Source of the DNA: Gammaproteobacteria bacterium
Lineage (GTDB): Bacteria > Pseudomonadota > Gammaproteobacteria > Pseudomonadales > Azotimanducaceae
DNA length: 64,000 bases
Direction: 5' to 3'
NCBI GenBank assembly: GCA_030428905.1
Contig: JAUIED010000002.1
Coordinates: 1-64,000 of the forward strand
Numbering within the stretch: position 1 is the stretch's first letter; every line of letters begins with the position of its first letter. Positions 52,809 to 60,220 of this stretch are shown piece after piece. Made by a program: the position numbers and the translations under genes. Below the pieces are notes generated by a model. That model did not search any database, was not told where the DNA came from, and worked only from the letters and a program-made list of their open reading frames with translations.

Positions 52809-53825
52809 TCAGCCGCCGCCCCGCACGGCGTCGATCTGCCGGCACATGTCGGCAAACCGCGGATCAGCGGCAAGTTGCGAGCGCCAGGCATCCACCCAGA
52901 ATGTCTCATCCTCGTTGGCCGGCCCGCCGCGCTCGAGAATTTCGGCGATGGATGAACGGACATATCCCCACCAGTCAGGCTTGCGGCCGTCGATGTCGGT
53001 GAAGCCATACTCTTTGGCCAGCTCCCAACTTGCATAGACGCCGCCGGACTTCTCCGCCACCCGCGCATCTGCCGCCAGCGCCGCCACGGCACGCCCCACA
53101 TAGCACGGCGTTTCCGACTCACTGAAGCCGCGTTCGCCGGATGCCGCATCCATCCAGTTGCTTTCGGTAACGCCGAAATTCTCCAGCATCGCCTCCGAAC
53201 GCAGGAAGCCCGGCGTGACAGCAAGCGCCGTAACGCCTTGCGGGCGAAGATCGTTGGCGAGCGCAAAGGCGAGCCGAATCACCTGATTTTTCGCCAGATC
53301 GTAGTAGAAAGCCCCGCGATATCCGGAATGATCACCGTCGGTGATCTCAACAATCAGACCTTCTCCCGCCTGCACCATGTGCGGGGCTACAACGCTCGCC
53401 GTGATGACATGCGTGCGCACGGCCGTATCCAGCAACGCAAGCCCCTGATCGAGGCTGGATTCCCAAACGGGTTTCCAGTCGGTCATGCCTTCACCGCCGA
53501 TGTCGTTCACCAGGATGTCGATGCGGCCGTGCCTGGACATCACCTGCTCAACCAGGCGCTGCACCGACTGCACGTCGAGGTGGTCGGTCTGCACGGCAAT
53601 ACCCTCGCCGCCCGCAGCATCCACCAGAGCTGCAGTCTCTTCGATGGTCTCCGGGCGACCGATGGGCGACGGGTTGCCGTGCGTGCTGCGGCCGCTGCAG
53701 TACACCGTGGCACCAGCCTCGCCAAGCATCCGCGCAATACCCCGCCCGGCGCCTCTAGTGGCACCGGCGACGATGGCGACCTTGCCGGCCAGCGGTTTCA
53801 ACTCATCCACGTGTCTTTGGCTCAT
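52809..53825 (-). CDS. SDR, DHRS1-like
   Basis: 338 residues, long for an SDR. VAIVAGATRGAGRGIARML is the cofactor motif, LVNDIGGEG replaces NNAG, and the catalytic stretch is EITDGDHSGYRGAFYYDLAKNQ. The extra C-terminal segment (YGFTDIDGRKPDWWGYVRSS) is typical of the DHRS1-like group. It converges on the SDR at 52.0 kb (13 bases apart) and lies downstream of the Lrp pair by 40 bases. The substrate is unknown. Confidence 0.9.
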   Translation of the reverse strand: MSQRHVDELKPLAGKVAIVAGATRGAGRGIARMLGEAGATVYCSGRSTHGNPSPIGRPETIEETAALVDAAGGEGIAVQTDHLDVQSVQRLVEQVMSRHGRIDILVNDIGGEGMTDWKPVWESSLDQGLALLDTAVRTHVITASVVAPHMVQAGEGLIVEITDGDHSGYRGAFYYDLAKNQVIRLAFALANDLRPQGVTALAVTPGFLRSEAMLENFGVTESNWMDAASGERGFSESETPCYVGRAVAALAADARVAEKSGGVYASWELAKEYGFTDIDGRKPDWWGYVRSSIAEILERGGPANEDETFWVDAWRSQLAADPRFADMCRQIDAVRGGG

Positions 53826-53865
53826 TGCAGCCCCGCTTCTGTCACACGCACTGATGGGCCTGGCA

Positions 53866-54336
53866 TCAGTCCTCCGCGAGAATTCGACCCCACCGGTAGT
53901 CGTACTTCAGGCCTTTAACCGCCAGGGTCGTATCCGCGTGGCGTACGCCTGGCAAGGTCATGATCTCCTCGTTCACCAGACGTACCAGTTCGTTGCCGTC
54001 CTTGACGATCGTAATAACAAGAATATCGAAACGTCCGAGCATGGTAGCGGCGAACCGTACGAACGGCAGCTTGGCGATCGTCTGCGCGGTCTCAGCGACA
54101 TGCGCGAGGTCCGCGCGCACGCCGATGTAGGCCATCATCGGCTGATCGGCGCCGGTAAAGCTGGTGAGCGCCATGATCTTGATGATGTTGCTCTCCTGCA
54201 GCCGCTTGATGCGCCCACGCACCGTGCCTTCGGCAAGGCCGAGTTCCTGCGCGATCTCGCGGTTGCTCATGCGCGCATCTACCGACAGATGCTCCAGAAT
54301 CTGCCGGTCCACATCGTCAATCTTTGCTTTGCTCAC
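53866..54336 (-). CDS. Lrp/AsnC-family regulator, second of a pair
   Basis: 156 residues. The N-terminal HTH is DDVDRQILEHLSVDARMSNREIAQELGLAEGTVRGRIKRL (split here only for description), and the C-terminal RAM domain includes ATMLGRFDILVITIVKDGNEL and LPGVRHADTTLAVKGLKYDYRW. The start overlaps the stop of the first Lrp gene by 4 bases, so both are made together and may form a hetero-oligomer. The ligand is unknown. Confidence 0.9.
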   Translation of the reverse strand: MSKAKIDDVDRQILEHLSVDARMSNREIAQELGLAEGTVRGRIKRLQESNIIKIMALTSFTGADQPMMAYIGVRADLAHVAETAQTIAKLPFVRFAATMLGRFDILVITIVKDGNELVRLVNEEIMTLPGVRHADTTLAVKGLKYDYRWGRILAED

Positions 54337-54809
54337 AGCTGCGGCACCATATCGGACTGGTACTTGTACACCTCCACCGTCAGCCCGGGCACCAGCCGGC
54401 CGATGCCGGGAATGCGCGACACTTCCTCGTGCAGAAAGGTGGCGAGCTGATCAAAGGTTTGCGCCGCCACGAGAATCTCCAGGTCGTGCGGGCCGGTGGT
54501 CATGGTCACGGAAAACACCTCTGGCAGCTCAGCAAGCTGGCGCCCCACCGCTTCAGCGTTGTACTGCTCCACCTCGATGCCGATGGCCAGCAGCAGGTCG
54601 TAGCCTGCGGCTGAGAAATCGGTGACTGCAACCACCCGCATGGCTTTGGCGTCTTCCAGCCGGCGTATGCGCTTGCGGATGGTGGAAGATGTGGAGCCGA
54701 GGCGTTTGGCGATGTCCTGCGTGGACATGCGCCCGTCCTCGCGCAATAGCCCGATGATCTCCATGTCCAACTCATCGGGTACGAACGCGGTTTCCGCCGC
54801 TTCACTCAT
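54333..54809 (-). CDS. Lrp/AsnC-family regulator, first of a pair
   Basis: 158 residues. HTH in DELDMEIIGLLREDGRMS then TQDIAKRLGSTSSTIRKRIRRL; RAM domain with TTGPHDLEILVAAQTFDQLA and IPGIGRLVPGLTVEVYKYQ. It differs clearly from its partner, so the pair is old or was acquired as a unit. It is divergent from the SnoaL-fadD3 operon across operator D. An exact TATAAT -10 box lies just upstream. Confidence 0.9.
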   Translation of the reverse strand: MSEAAETAFVPDELDMEIIGLLREDGRMSTQDIAKRLGSTSSTIRKRIRRLEDAKAMRVVAVTDFSAAGYDLLLAIGIEVEQYNAEAVGRQLAELPEVFSVTMTTGPHDLEILVAAQTFDQLATFLHEEVSRIPGIGRLVPGLTVEVYKYQSDMVPQL

Positions 54810-54825
54810 AGCTTGGCCAGCACCT

Positions 54826-54848
54826 GAATTATACGAATTCGGGGAATT
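54826..54848 (-). promoter_or_regulatory. lrp promoter with three GAATT repeats at 9-bp steps
   Basis: GAATT occurs at 54826, 54835 and 54844, each 9 bases apart. On the minus strand TATAAT (54833-54828) is a perfect -10 box about 20 bases before the Lrp ATG. I find no good -35 box, so an activator or autoregulation is likely; this is inference. Confidence 0.5.
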
Positions 54849-54868
54849 CTATCACTTAGCTTTGACGT

Positions 54869-54904
54869 TTTGCGCATTTAATGTTGAAATTTATTGCGCA
54901 TATG
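54869..54904. promoter_or_regulatory. operator D: between lrp pair and SnoaL-fadD3 operon
   Basis: TGCGCA at 54871-54876 and TTGCGCATATG at 54894-54904. The right 11 bases are identical to operator C and the arm spacing (24 bases) matches B and C exactly. It lies between divergent regulators and the HIP-activation operon. Confidence 0.72.
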
Positions 54905-54931
54905 CACAACGAAGCCTGTTTGGAGAGGCAC

Positions 54932-55564
54932 GTGAAAACAGACAACCGGTCTATCGAGGCACGACTGGATCGCCTCGAATCCATCGACGAGATCCGTCAG
55001 CTCGTGGCCAAGTATGCCTTATCCCTGGATATGCGCGACCTCGATGCGCATGTGAATCTGTTCGCCGCGGACATTCGCGTGAGCCGCGAGTTGACCGGCC
55101 GCAGCCACCTCAAGCGCTGGCTCGACGACACGTTGCGACTGCAGTTTACCGGCACATCCCACCACACCGGCAACCACATCATCGAGTTCGACGACGCAGA
55201 TCATGCCCACGGCGTGGTCTACTCCAAGAACGAGCACGAGACCGGCGATGAGTGGGTGATCATGCAGATGCTCTACTGGGACGACTACGAGCGCATAGAC
55301 GGGCGTTGGTACTTTCGCCGTCGCCTGCCCTGTTACTGGTACGCCACCGACCTCAACAAACCGCCGGTCGGCGACGCGAAGATGCGCTGGCCGGATCGGG
55401 ATGCCTACGACGGCGCCTTTCACGACCTTTTTCCCTCATGGGAGCAGTTCTGGGCACACCCGCCTCGCGAGAACGAGCCGCAGGTGGCAGCACCGGCACC
55501 GCTGGAGCAGTTTTTGAAGACCACCCGCCGAGGCGCGCCGGATCCGCGTATTCGCGTCAGATGA
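54932..55564 (+). CDS. SnoaL/NTF2-like protein
   Basis: 210 residues from the GTG at 54932, chosen because GGAGAGG lies just upstream; an in-frame ATG at 54902 falls in operator D. RLDRLESIDEIRQLVAKYAL followed by LDAHVNLFAADIRVS and HHTGNHIIEFDDADHAHGVVY is the SnoaL_4/NTF2-like cone fold shared with ketosteroid isomerases. The catalytic residues are not those of KSI, so a hydratase, isomerase or carrier role is open. It heads the operon with fadD3 (10-base gap). Confidence 0.82.
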   Translation: MKTDNRSIEARLDRLESIDEIRQLVAKYALSLDMRDLDAHVNLFAADIRVSRELTGRSHLKRWLDDTLRLQFTGTSHHTGNHIIEFDDADHAHGVVYSKNEHETGDEWVIMQMLYWDDYERIDGRWYFRRRLPCYWYATDLNKPPVGDAKMRWPDRDAYDGAFHDLFPSWEQFWAHPPRENEPQVAAPAPLEQFLKTTRRGAPDPRIRVR

Positions 55565-55574
55565 GCCACGTGCG

Positions 55575-57140
55575 ATGACCATTCATACCGACCTGCAACG
55601 CACCGTACCCACGGTGCTCGACGATGCCTGCCGCCACTGGCCGGACAAAGCCGCCGTGGTCGATGGCGACGTCACACTGACGTTCACAGCGCTGCGCGAT
55701 GCAGCCCGAAGCTGCGCTCGCGGGCTCCTGGCACAGGGCTACCCAGCCGGCACCCGCTTCGCCATATGGGGGCCAAACCGCTGGGAATGGATCGTCGCCG
55801 CACTGGCCGGGCAACTCGCCGGCATGGTGCTCGTACCCATCAACACACGTTACAAAGGCGTCGAAGCCGGCGATATCCTGCGACGCAGCGGCAGCCGGGC
55901 GCTGTTCGTGGTGTCGGAATTTCTGGGCGTGGACTACAGGGCCATGCTCGCAGACGCGTCTCTGCCGGACCTCGACCTCATCGTGCCGCTCGACTCCGCC
56001 GGACTGAAACAACTACACGAACGCGCCGCCGAGATCAGCGACAATGCGCTGGATGCGCGCATCGCTGACATTTCCGCCGATGCGCTGGCGGATATTCTCT
56101 ACACCTCCGGCACCACCGGCGCGCCGAAAGGCGTGATGACCACACACGGGCAGAATGTTGCCGTCTTCATGCAGTGGAGCGAAGCTGTTGGCCTCAACGC
56201 CGAGGATCGATATCTCATCGTCAATCCGTTCTTCCACACCTTCGGCTATAAGGCGGGTTGGTTCGCGTCGCTGCTACGGGGAGCAACGAGCTATCCAATG
56301 GCAGCATTCGACACCGATGAGGTGCTGGCACGTATCGCCCGTGACCGCATCTCCATGCTGCCGGGGGCGCCGACGATCTTCCAGTCACTGTTGAGCCACG
56401 ACCAGCTCGCCAGCTTCGACCTGTCCTCCCTGCGCTGCGCCGTAACAGGTGCTGCCACGGTGCCGGTACAGCTCGTCAAGGACATGAAGCACGTACTGGG
56501 CTTTCAGGAGGTGTATACGGCCTACGGACTCACCGAGTCGACTGGTGTCGTATCTCTCTGCCGCTCAGGAGACGACTTCGAAACCATCGCCAACACTTCC
56601 GGGCGCGCCATGGAGGGTGTGGAGATCCGCATCACCGACGCCGATGGCGCCGCCTTGCCACCCGGCGAGTCCGGGGAGATCCGCGTGCGCGGATTCAACG
56701 TCATGCGGGGCTACCTGGACAACGATGCCGCAACCGCCGAAACCATCACGCCGGATGGCTGGCTGAAAACCGGCGACATCGGCGTGATGGATGCGCGCGG
56801 CTACCTGAAGATCACCGACCGGGTGAAAGATATGTACATCTGCGGCGGATTCAATTGCTATCCGGCGGAGATCGAGCACCTCCTGCTCGAACACCCGGAT
56901 GTCGCAGACGTTGCAGTCACCGGCACTCCAGACGATCGCATGGGCGAAGTGGGTCACGCCTGGGTGGTGCCCCGCGCTGGTTGCGTTATCGACCCGGCAG
57001 AGATCATCGGCTGGTCACGGCAGCGCATGGCCAACTACAAGGCGCCGCGATTCGTCACCAGCATCCAGGAGCTGCCCCGCAACGCTTCGGGCAAGGTGCA
57101 GAAGTTTCTGCTCACCAAAAACAAGGAAAACAACACATGA
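55575..57140 (+). CDS. fadD3: HIP-CoA synthetase, FadD3-like
   Basis: 521 residues of the ANL family. The P-loop is TSGTTGAPKG (177-186), with INPFFHTFGYKAGWFASLL, LPGAPTIFQSLLSHDQLASF, AVTGAATVPVQLV, TAYGLTESTG and RVKDMYICGGFNCYPAEIEH downstream; the A10 Lys is in NASGKVQKFLL. These blocks (especially NPFFH-FGYKAG, LPGxPTIxQSLL and DMYICGGFNxYPAE) match FadD3, which activates 3aα-H-4α(3'-propanoate)-7aβ-methylhexahydro-1,5-indanedione (HIP) to HIP-CoA. It overlaps the ferredoxin gene by 4 bases. Confidence 0.92.
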   Translation: MTIHTDLQRTVPTVLDDACRHWPDKAAVVDGDVTLTFTALRDAARSCARGLLAQGYPAGTRFAIWGPNRWEWIVAALAGQLAGMVLVPINTRYKGVEAGDILRRSGSRALFVVSEFLGVDYRAMLADASLPDLDLIVPLDSAGLKQLHERAAEISDNALDARIADISADALADILYTSGTTGAPKGVMTTHGQNVAVFMQWSEAVGLNAEDRYLIVNPFFHTFGYKAGWFASLLRGATSYPMAAFDTDEVLARIARDRISMLPGAPTIFQSLLSHDQLASFDLSSLRCAVTGAATVPVQLVKDMKHVLGFQEVYTAYGLTESTGVVSLCRSGDDFETIANTSGRAMEGVEIRITDADGAALPPGESGEIRVRGFNVMRGYLDNDAATAETITPDGWLKTGDIGVMDARGYLKITDRVKDMYICGGFNCYPAEIEHLLLEHPDVADVAVTGTPDDRMGEVGHAWVVPRAGCVIDPAEIIGWSRQRMANYKAPRFVTSIQELPRNASGKVQKFLLTKNKENNT

Positions 57141-57454
57141 GCACTCTGTTCGTCACGGACCGCAGCGGCGACACCCACGAGATCGAAGCAAGCGCCGGCA
57201 CCAGCATCATGGAGATCGTGCGCGACGCGGGGTTCGACATCGAGGCGATCTGCGGCGGCCAGTGCGCCTGCGCCACCTGCCACTGTTTCATCGATGAGGA
57301 GTGGGCGAACAAGCTGCCGCCGGCGGATGAGGATGAAGTGGAGCTCGCCGAGACTTCCGATCACTACCAGGCCGATCGCTCGCGGCTGACCTGCCAGATT
57401 CCCTTCGACGATGCCTGGGACGGGCTGCGGCTCACCATCGCGCCGGAAGATTAA
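57137..57454 (+). CDS. [2Fe-2S] ferredoxin, adrenodoxin type
   Basis: 105 residues. The cluster ligands are C39-x5-C45-x2-C48 in ICGGQCACATCHCFI and C86 in LTCQIPF; C43 and C50 are extra. Adrenodoxin-type ferredoxins pass electrons to cytochromes P450 or Rieske oxygenases. It overlaps fadD3 (ATGA), so it belongs to the steroid operon; its partner could be a P450 or KshA, but no P450 or ferredoxin reductase lies in the window. Confidence 0.93.
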   Translation: MSTLFVTDRSGDTHEIEASAGTSIMEIVRDAGFDIEAICGGQCACATCHCFIDEEWANKLPPADEDEVELAETSDHYQADRSRLTCQIPFDDAWDGLRLTIAPED

Positions 57455-57510
57455 ACCGAACGCCGCCGCAGGGTTTTACCCTATGATGACCGGGGCAAAG
57501 GGGTCATCAG

Positions 57511-58959
57511 ATGAGCTGGCGCATTCGCATTCTCTACGGCCTGGGGCAGCTTCCGGAGGGCATCAAATCTGCCGCCTTCGGCTTTTTTCTGCTGTTCTAC
57601 TACAACCAGGTGCTGGGCCTGTCCGGCACGTTGGGCGGTATCGCCGTATTTCTGGCCCTGGTGGTAGACGCGGTCAGCGACCCACTGGTAGGCAGCCTGT
57701 CGGACTTCACCCGCAGCCGCTGGGGGCGCAGGCACCCGTACATGTATGCCTCCGCGATACCGTTCGCGGCGAGCTTTCTGCTGCTGTTCGCGCCGCCGTC
57801 AGACCTCGGCCAGACTGGTCTTTTCCTGTGGCTGCTGTGCTTCGCTACCCTGACCCGCACGGCGATGACTTTCTACCAGGTGCCCTACCTCGCCATGGGC
57901 GCCGAACTCACGCAGAACTATGACGAGCGCACCCTCATGGCGAGCCTGCGCAACGTCTTCCAGCTCCTGGGCATGTTCCTCGTGCTCATCGTCGGCAATC
58001 TACTGTTCTTCCACGCCACCGATGCGTTCGCCAACGGCCAGCTGAACCCTGCCGCTTATCTCCCCTTTGCGCTCGCCTGCACGCCGATACTGCTGCTCGG
58101 CGTGTGGCTGGCAGCGGCCGGCACCCACAGCGAGATCCGCCGTCTTCCGCCCGCCGCACAGCGCGTGCGTGGTGCCTGGCAGCAGGCGCTGGAAGACGTA
58201 CGCCAGGCTTTCGCCATCCCGTCGTTCGTCGCCATCGTCGGCGCTTCGGTGCTGTTCGGCGTGAATCAGGGCATGGTGTCTGCGCTGCACCTGTACACAG
58301 CCACTTACTTTTTTGAACTCACCTCCAACCAGATCACGCTGCTCTTCGCCGGCGCGATCAGCGGCATCGTCATAGGTTCCGCGTGCAGCCGGCCGCTTGC
58401 GACGCTCGTGCCGGAAAAGCGCACATTGTTCATTGCCGGCAGCATCTGGTATGCCCTGTGGACGAGCGCGGTGATCATCGCCCGGCTCACCGGCCTGCTT
58501 CCGGGCAACGACGTGGCCTGGGTCGCGCCGTTGTACATGGCCACGGGCTGCATCTCCGCGCTGGGCCTGGGCGCAGCGATACCGATGATCGGCAGCATGG
58601 TCGCCGACATCACCGACGAGCATGAACGCCGCCACGGCACCCGGCAGGAAGGGATCTACTATGCCGCTGCTTCTTTCGCCGGTAAGGCCGTGGGTGGCGC
58701 CGGCCCGGTGGTTGCGGGGTTCATCGTGGATCTGGCCGGCATCGCCGCTGGTAGCAACCCTGCGGAGGTGGACCCTGCGGCCATCGAACGGTTCGGTTGG
58801 GCACAGGGGCCGATGGTGCTCGTGTTGTCGGCGTTGAGTATCCTGTGCATCTGTTTCTACCGTATCTCGCGCGCGGAGCACGCGCGCATCGTCGGCGAGA
58901 TCGCCCAGCGGGGCGCGGCAAACACCAACCACCAGATCTCCGGGAGACATACCACATGA
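57511..58959 (+). CDS. GPH-family (MelB-like) MFS transporter
   Basis: 482 residues, 12 helices. LYGLGQLPEGIKSAAFGFFLLFYYNQVLGLS starts the glycoside-pentoside-hexuronide:cation symporter fold, with DAVSDPLVGSLSDFTRSRWGRRHPYM (the cation-site Asp and motif A). ADITDEHERRHGTRQEGIYYAAASFAGKAVGG follows. Relatives in steroid clusters probably carry bile acid or steroid conjugates; the substrate is inferred only. Its TGA overlaps the ATG of the peroxiredoxin gene. Confidence 0.9.
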   Translation: MSWRIRILYGLGQLPEGIKSAAFGFFLLFYYNQVLGLSGTLGGIAVFLALVVDAVSDPLVGSLSDFTRSRWGRRHPYMYASAIPFAASFLLLFAPPSDLGQTGLFLWLLCFATLTRTAMTFYQVPYLAMGAELTQNYDERTLMASLRNVFQLLGMFLVLIVGNLLFFHATDAFANGQLNPAAYLPFALACTPILLLGVWLAAAGTHSEIRRLPPAAQRVRGAWQQALEDVRQAFAIPSFVAIVGASVLFGVNQGMVSALHLYTATYFFELTSNQITLLFAGAISGIVIGSACSRPLATLVPEKRTLFIAGSIWYALWTSAVIIARLTGLLPGNDVAWVAPLYMATGCISALGLGAAIPMIGSMVADITDEHERRHGTRQEGIYYAAASFAGKAVGGAGPVVAGFIVDLAGIAAGSNPAEVDPAAIERFGWAQGPMVLVLSALSILCICFYRISRAEHARIVGEIAQRGAANTNHQISGRHTT

Positions 58960-59495
58960 AAAAAACGCTCAGCCTTTTCGCCGCCTGCCTGGTGTTCACC
59001 GGGCAAGCCGCCGCAGCGGACCTCGCGCCAGGCGACGCCGCCCCTCTGTGGACGCTGGCAGGATCCGACGGTCAGCAGCACAGCCTCGTAGACCTCCGCG
59101 GCAGGCACGTGGTGGTGGCCTTCTTCCCGAAAGCCTTCACAGGCGGCTGAACCCTGGAGTGCAAGTCGCTGCGTGACAGTGACCGGGAAATCAGAAACTT
59201 CAACGTGGCCTACTTCATGGCCAGCGTCGACAGCCTGGAAGACAACACCGCTTTCGCCGAGAAGAACGAAGCGACGTTTCCTATCCTTGCAGATCCGACG
59301 AAAGACACGGCGCGCGCATACGGTGTGCTGAGCGCCATGGGCTTCGCCAAGCGCTGGACGTTCTACATCGACCCGCAGGGGCAGATCCTCAAGATCGACA
59401 AAGACGTCAATCCGCGCAGCGCGGGGGAGAATCTGGTGGCTAACCTGCAGGCGCTGGGCGTGCCCCCGGCCGACGGCACCGGATCGCCGCCGTGA
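58956..59495 (+). CDS. peroxiredoxin with in-frame TGA at the peroxidatic cysteine (likely selenoprotein)
   Basis: 179 residues if the TGA at 59148-59150 is read as selenocysteine (U65). A signal peptide (MKKTLSLFAACLVFTGQAAAA) is followed by a thioredoxin fold, VVVAFFPKAFTGG-U-TLEC-KSLRD and, after the TGA, NVAYFMASVDSLEDNTAFAE, FPILADPTKDTARAYGVL and WTFYIDPQGQILKID. In peroxiredoxins this position is the catalytic Cys (PGCT-x-E-C); here it is TGA, with family residues intact on both sides and the frame preserved, which argues against decay. A SECIS-like hairpin follows. The alternative is a nonsense mutation or read error. Sec-containing peroxiredoxins are known. SelA, SelB and tRNA-Sec genes are not in the window. 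Confidence 0.85.
59165..59183 (+). promoter_or_regulatory. SECIS-like hairpin after the in-frame TGA
   Basis: GTCGCTG (59165-59171) pairs with CAGTGAC (59177-59183), seven base pairs with one G-U, around the loop CGTGA. The loop has G in its second position, 22 bases after the TGA, which satisfies the general bacterial SECIS pattern (upper stem, apical G, 16-37 nt from UGA). It lies inside the coding region, as bacterial SECIS elements do. Confidence 0.7.
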
Positions 59496-59571
59496 CCGGC
59501 TTGCGATCGAAGCTGTAACGGGTTCTAATTTCGTCGCATCGCATTACCGTAACGAAAACCGGGGGAGACCA

Positions 59572-60162
59572 ATGGCGCAAACGCTCGACCACGAAATCGT
59601 GTCGATTTATCCGTTCACGGACGAAGAAGTCGATCAACTCATGAACAACTCCAATGAGTGCGTGCTCATGTGGGCTACGAAGGACGGCTGGCCCGTTGGC
59701 GTCACCCATGCATTTGTGTGGCACGACGGCAAGATCTGGATCACCTTCGCCTCGCACCGGCACCGCACGGTTGCCATCAAGCGCGACAACCGCGTGTCGG
59801 TAAACGTCAGCAGCTGCGGCTACCCGCAACGGGATGAAACCCTGCCCGGTGGCGCTATCACCTTCAAAGGCACCGGCGAATTCTTTGACGACGAAGACAC
59901 CAAGAAGTGGTTCTACGGCGCCCTGTCGAAGAAGCTGAACCCGGACAACTCGGCGGGCGAGGAGTTTTTCTACAACCTGCTGGATTCGCCACTGCGCACC
60001 ATCCTCGCCGTCACGCCGGTGAAGAAGATCATGTACAACGGCGCCATGGCGGGCCGGCACATGGCCGGCACGGCAACTGAAGAAGAGCTTGGCGAGCGCC
60101 TGGAAAGCGATGCCAAGCGTATGAACGCGGAGCGCAAGAAGCTCGGGCTCGACGAGCGCTGA
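59572..60162 (+). CDS. pyridoxamine 5'-phosphate oxidase-like flavin protein
   Basis: 196 residues of the split-barrel FMN/F420-binding fold. LMNNSNECVLMWATKDGWPVGVTHAFVWHDGKIWI and THRHRTVAIKRDNRVSVNVS-type blocks (here ASHRHRTVAIKRDNRVSVNV) match the pyridoxamine phosphate oxidase-related group. It starts after a 76-base gap with GGGGGAG RBS. Function is not fixed within the family; an oxidoreductase on an enone is possible. A strong hairpin follows its stop. Confidence 0.85.
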   Translation: MAQTLDHEIVSIYPFTDEEVDQLMNNSNECVLMWATKDGWPVGVTHAFVWHDGKIWITFASHRHRTVAIKRDNRVSVNVSSCGYPQRDETLPGGAITFKGTGEFFDDEDTKKWFYGALSKKLNPDNSAGEEFFYNLLDSPLRTILAVTPVKKIMYNGAMAGRHMAGTATEEELGERLESDAKRMNAERKKLGLDER

Positions 60163-60169
60163 GATCACC

Positions 60170-60198
60170 GCAGCACCCCGCCTTACGCGGGGTGCTGC
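60170..60198. terminator. 12-bp hairpin between converging genes
   Basis: GCAGCACCCCGC (60170-60181) and GCGGGGTGCTGC (60187-60198) pair perfectly around CTTAC. There is no T-tract on either strand, but its place between convergent stops suggests a bidirectional transcription barrier. Confidence 0.65.
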
Positions 60199-60220
60199 AA
60201 GTCAACGGGTGTAGCTACAC

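Noticed and set aside
54835-54849. GAATTC-GGG-GAATTC as a separate palindromic operator
   Set aside because: Each arm is itself a palindrome and is explained better as part of the 9-bp GAATT series.
58956-59150. Peroxiredoxin called as a pseudogene or as two short genes
   Set aside because: The stop is precisely at the catalytic residue, the downstream frame is intact and conserved, and a SECIS-like stem follows; selenocysteine is the better reading, though not proven.
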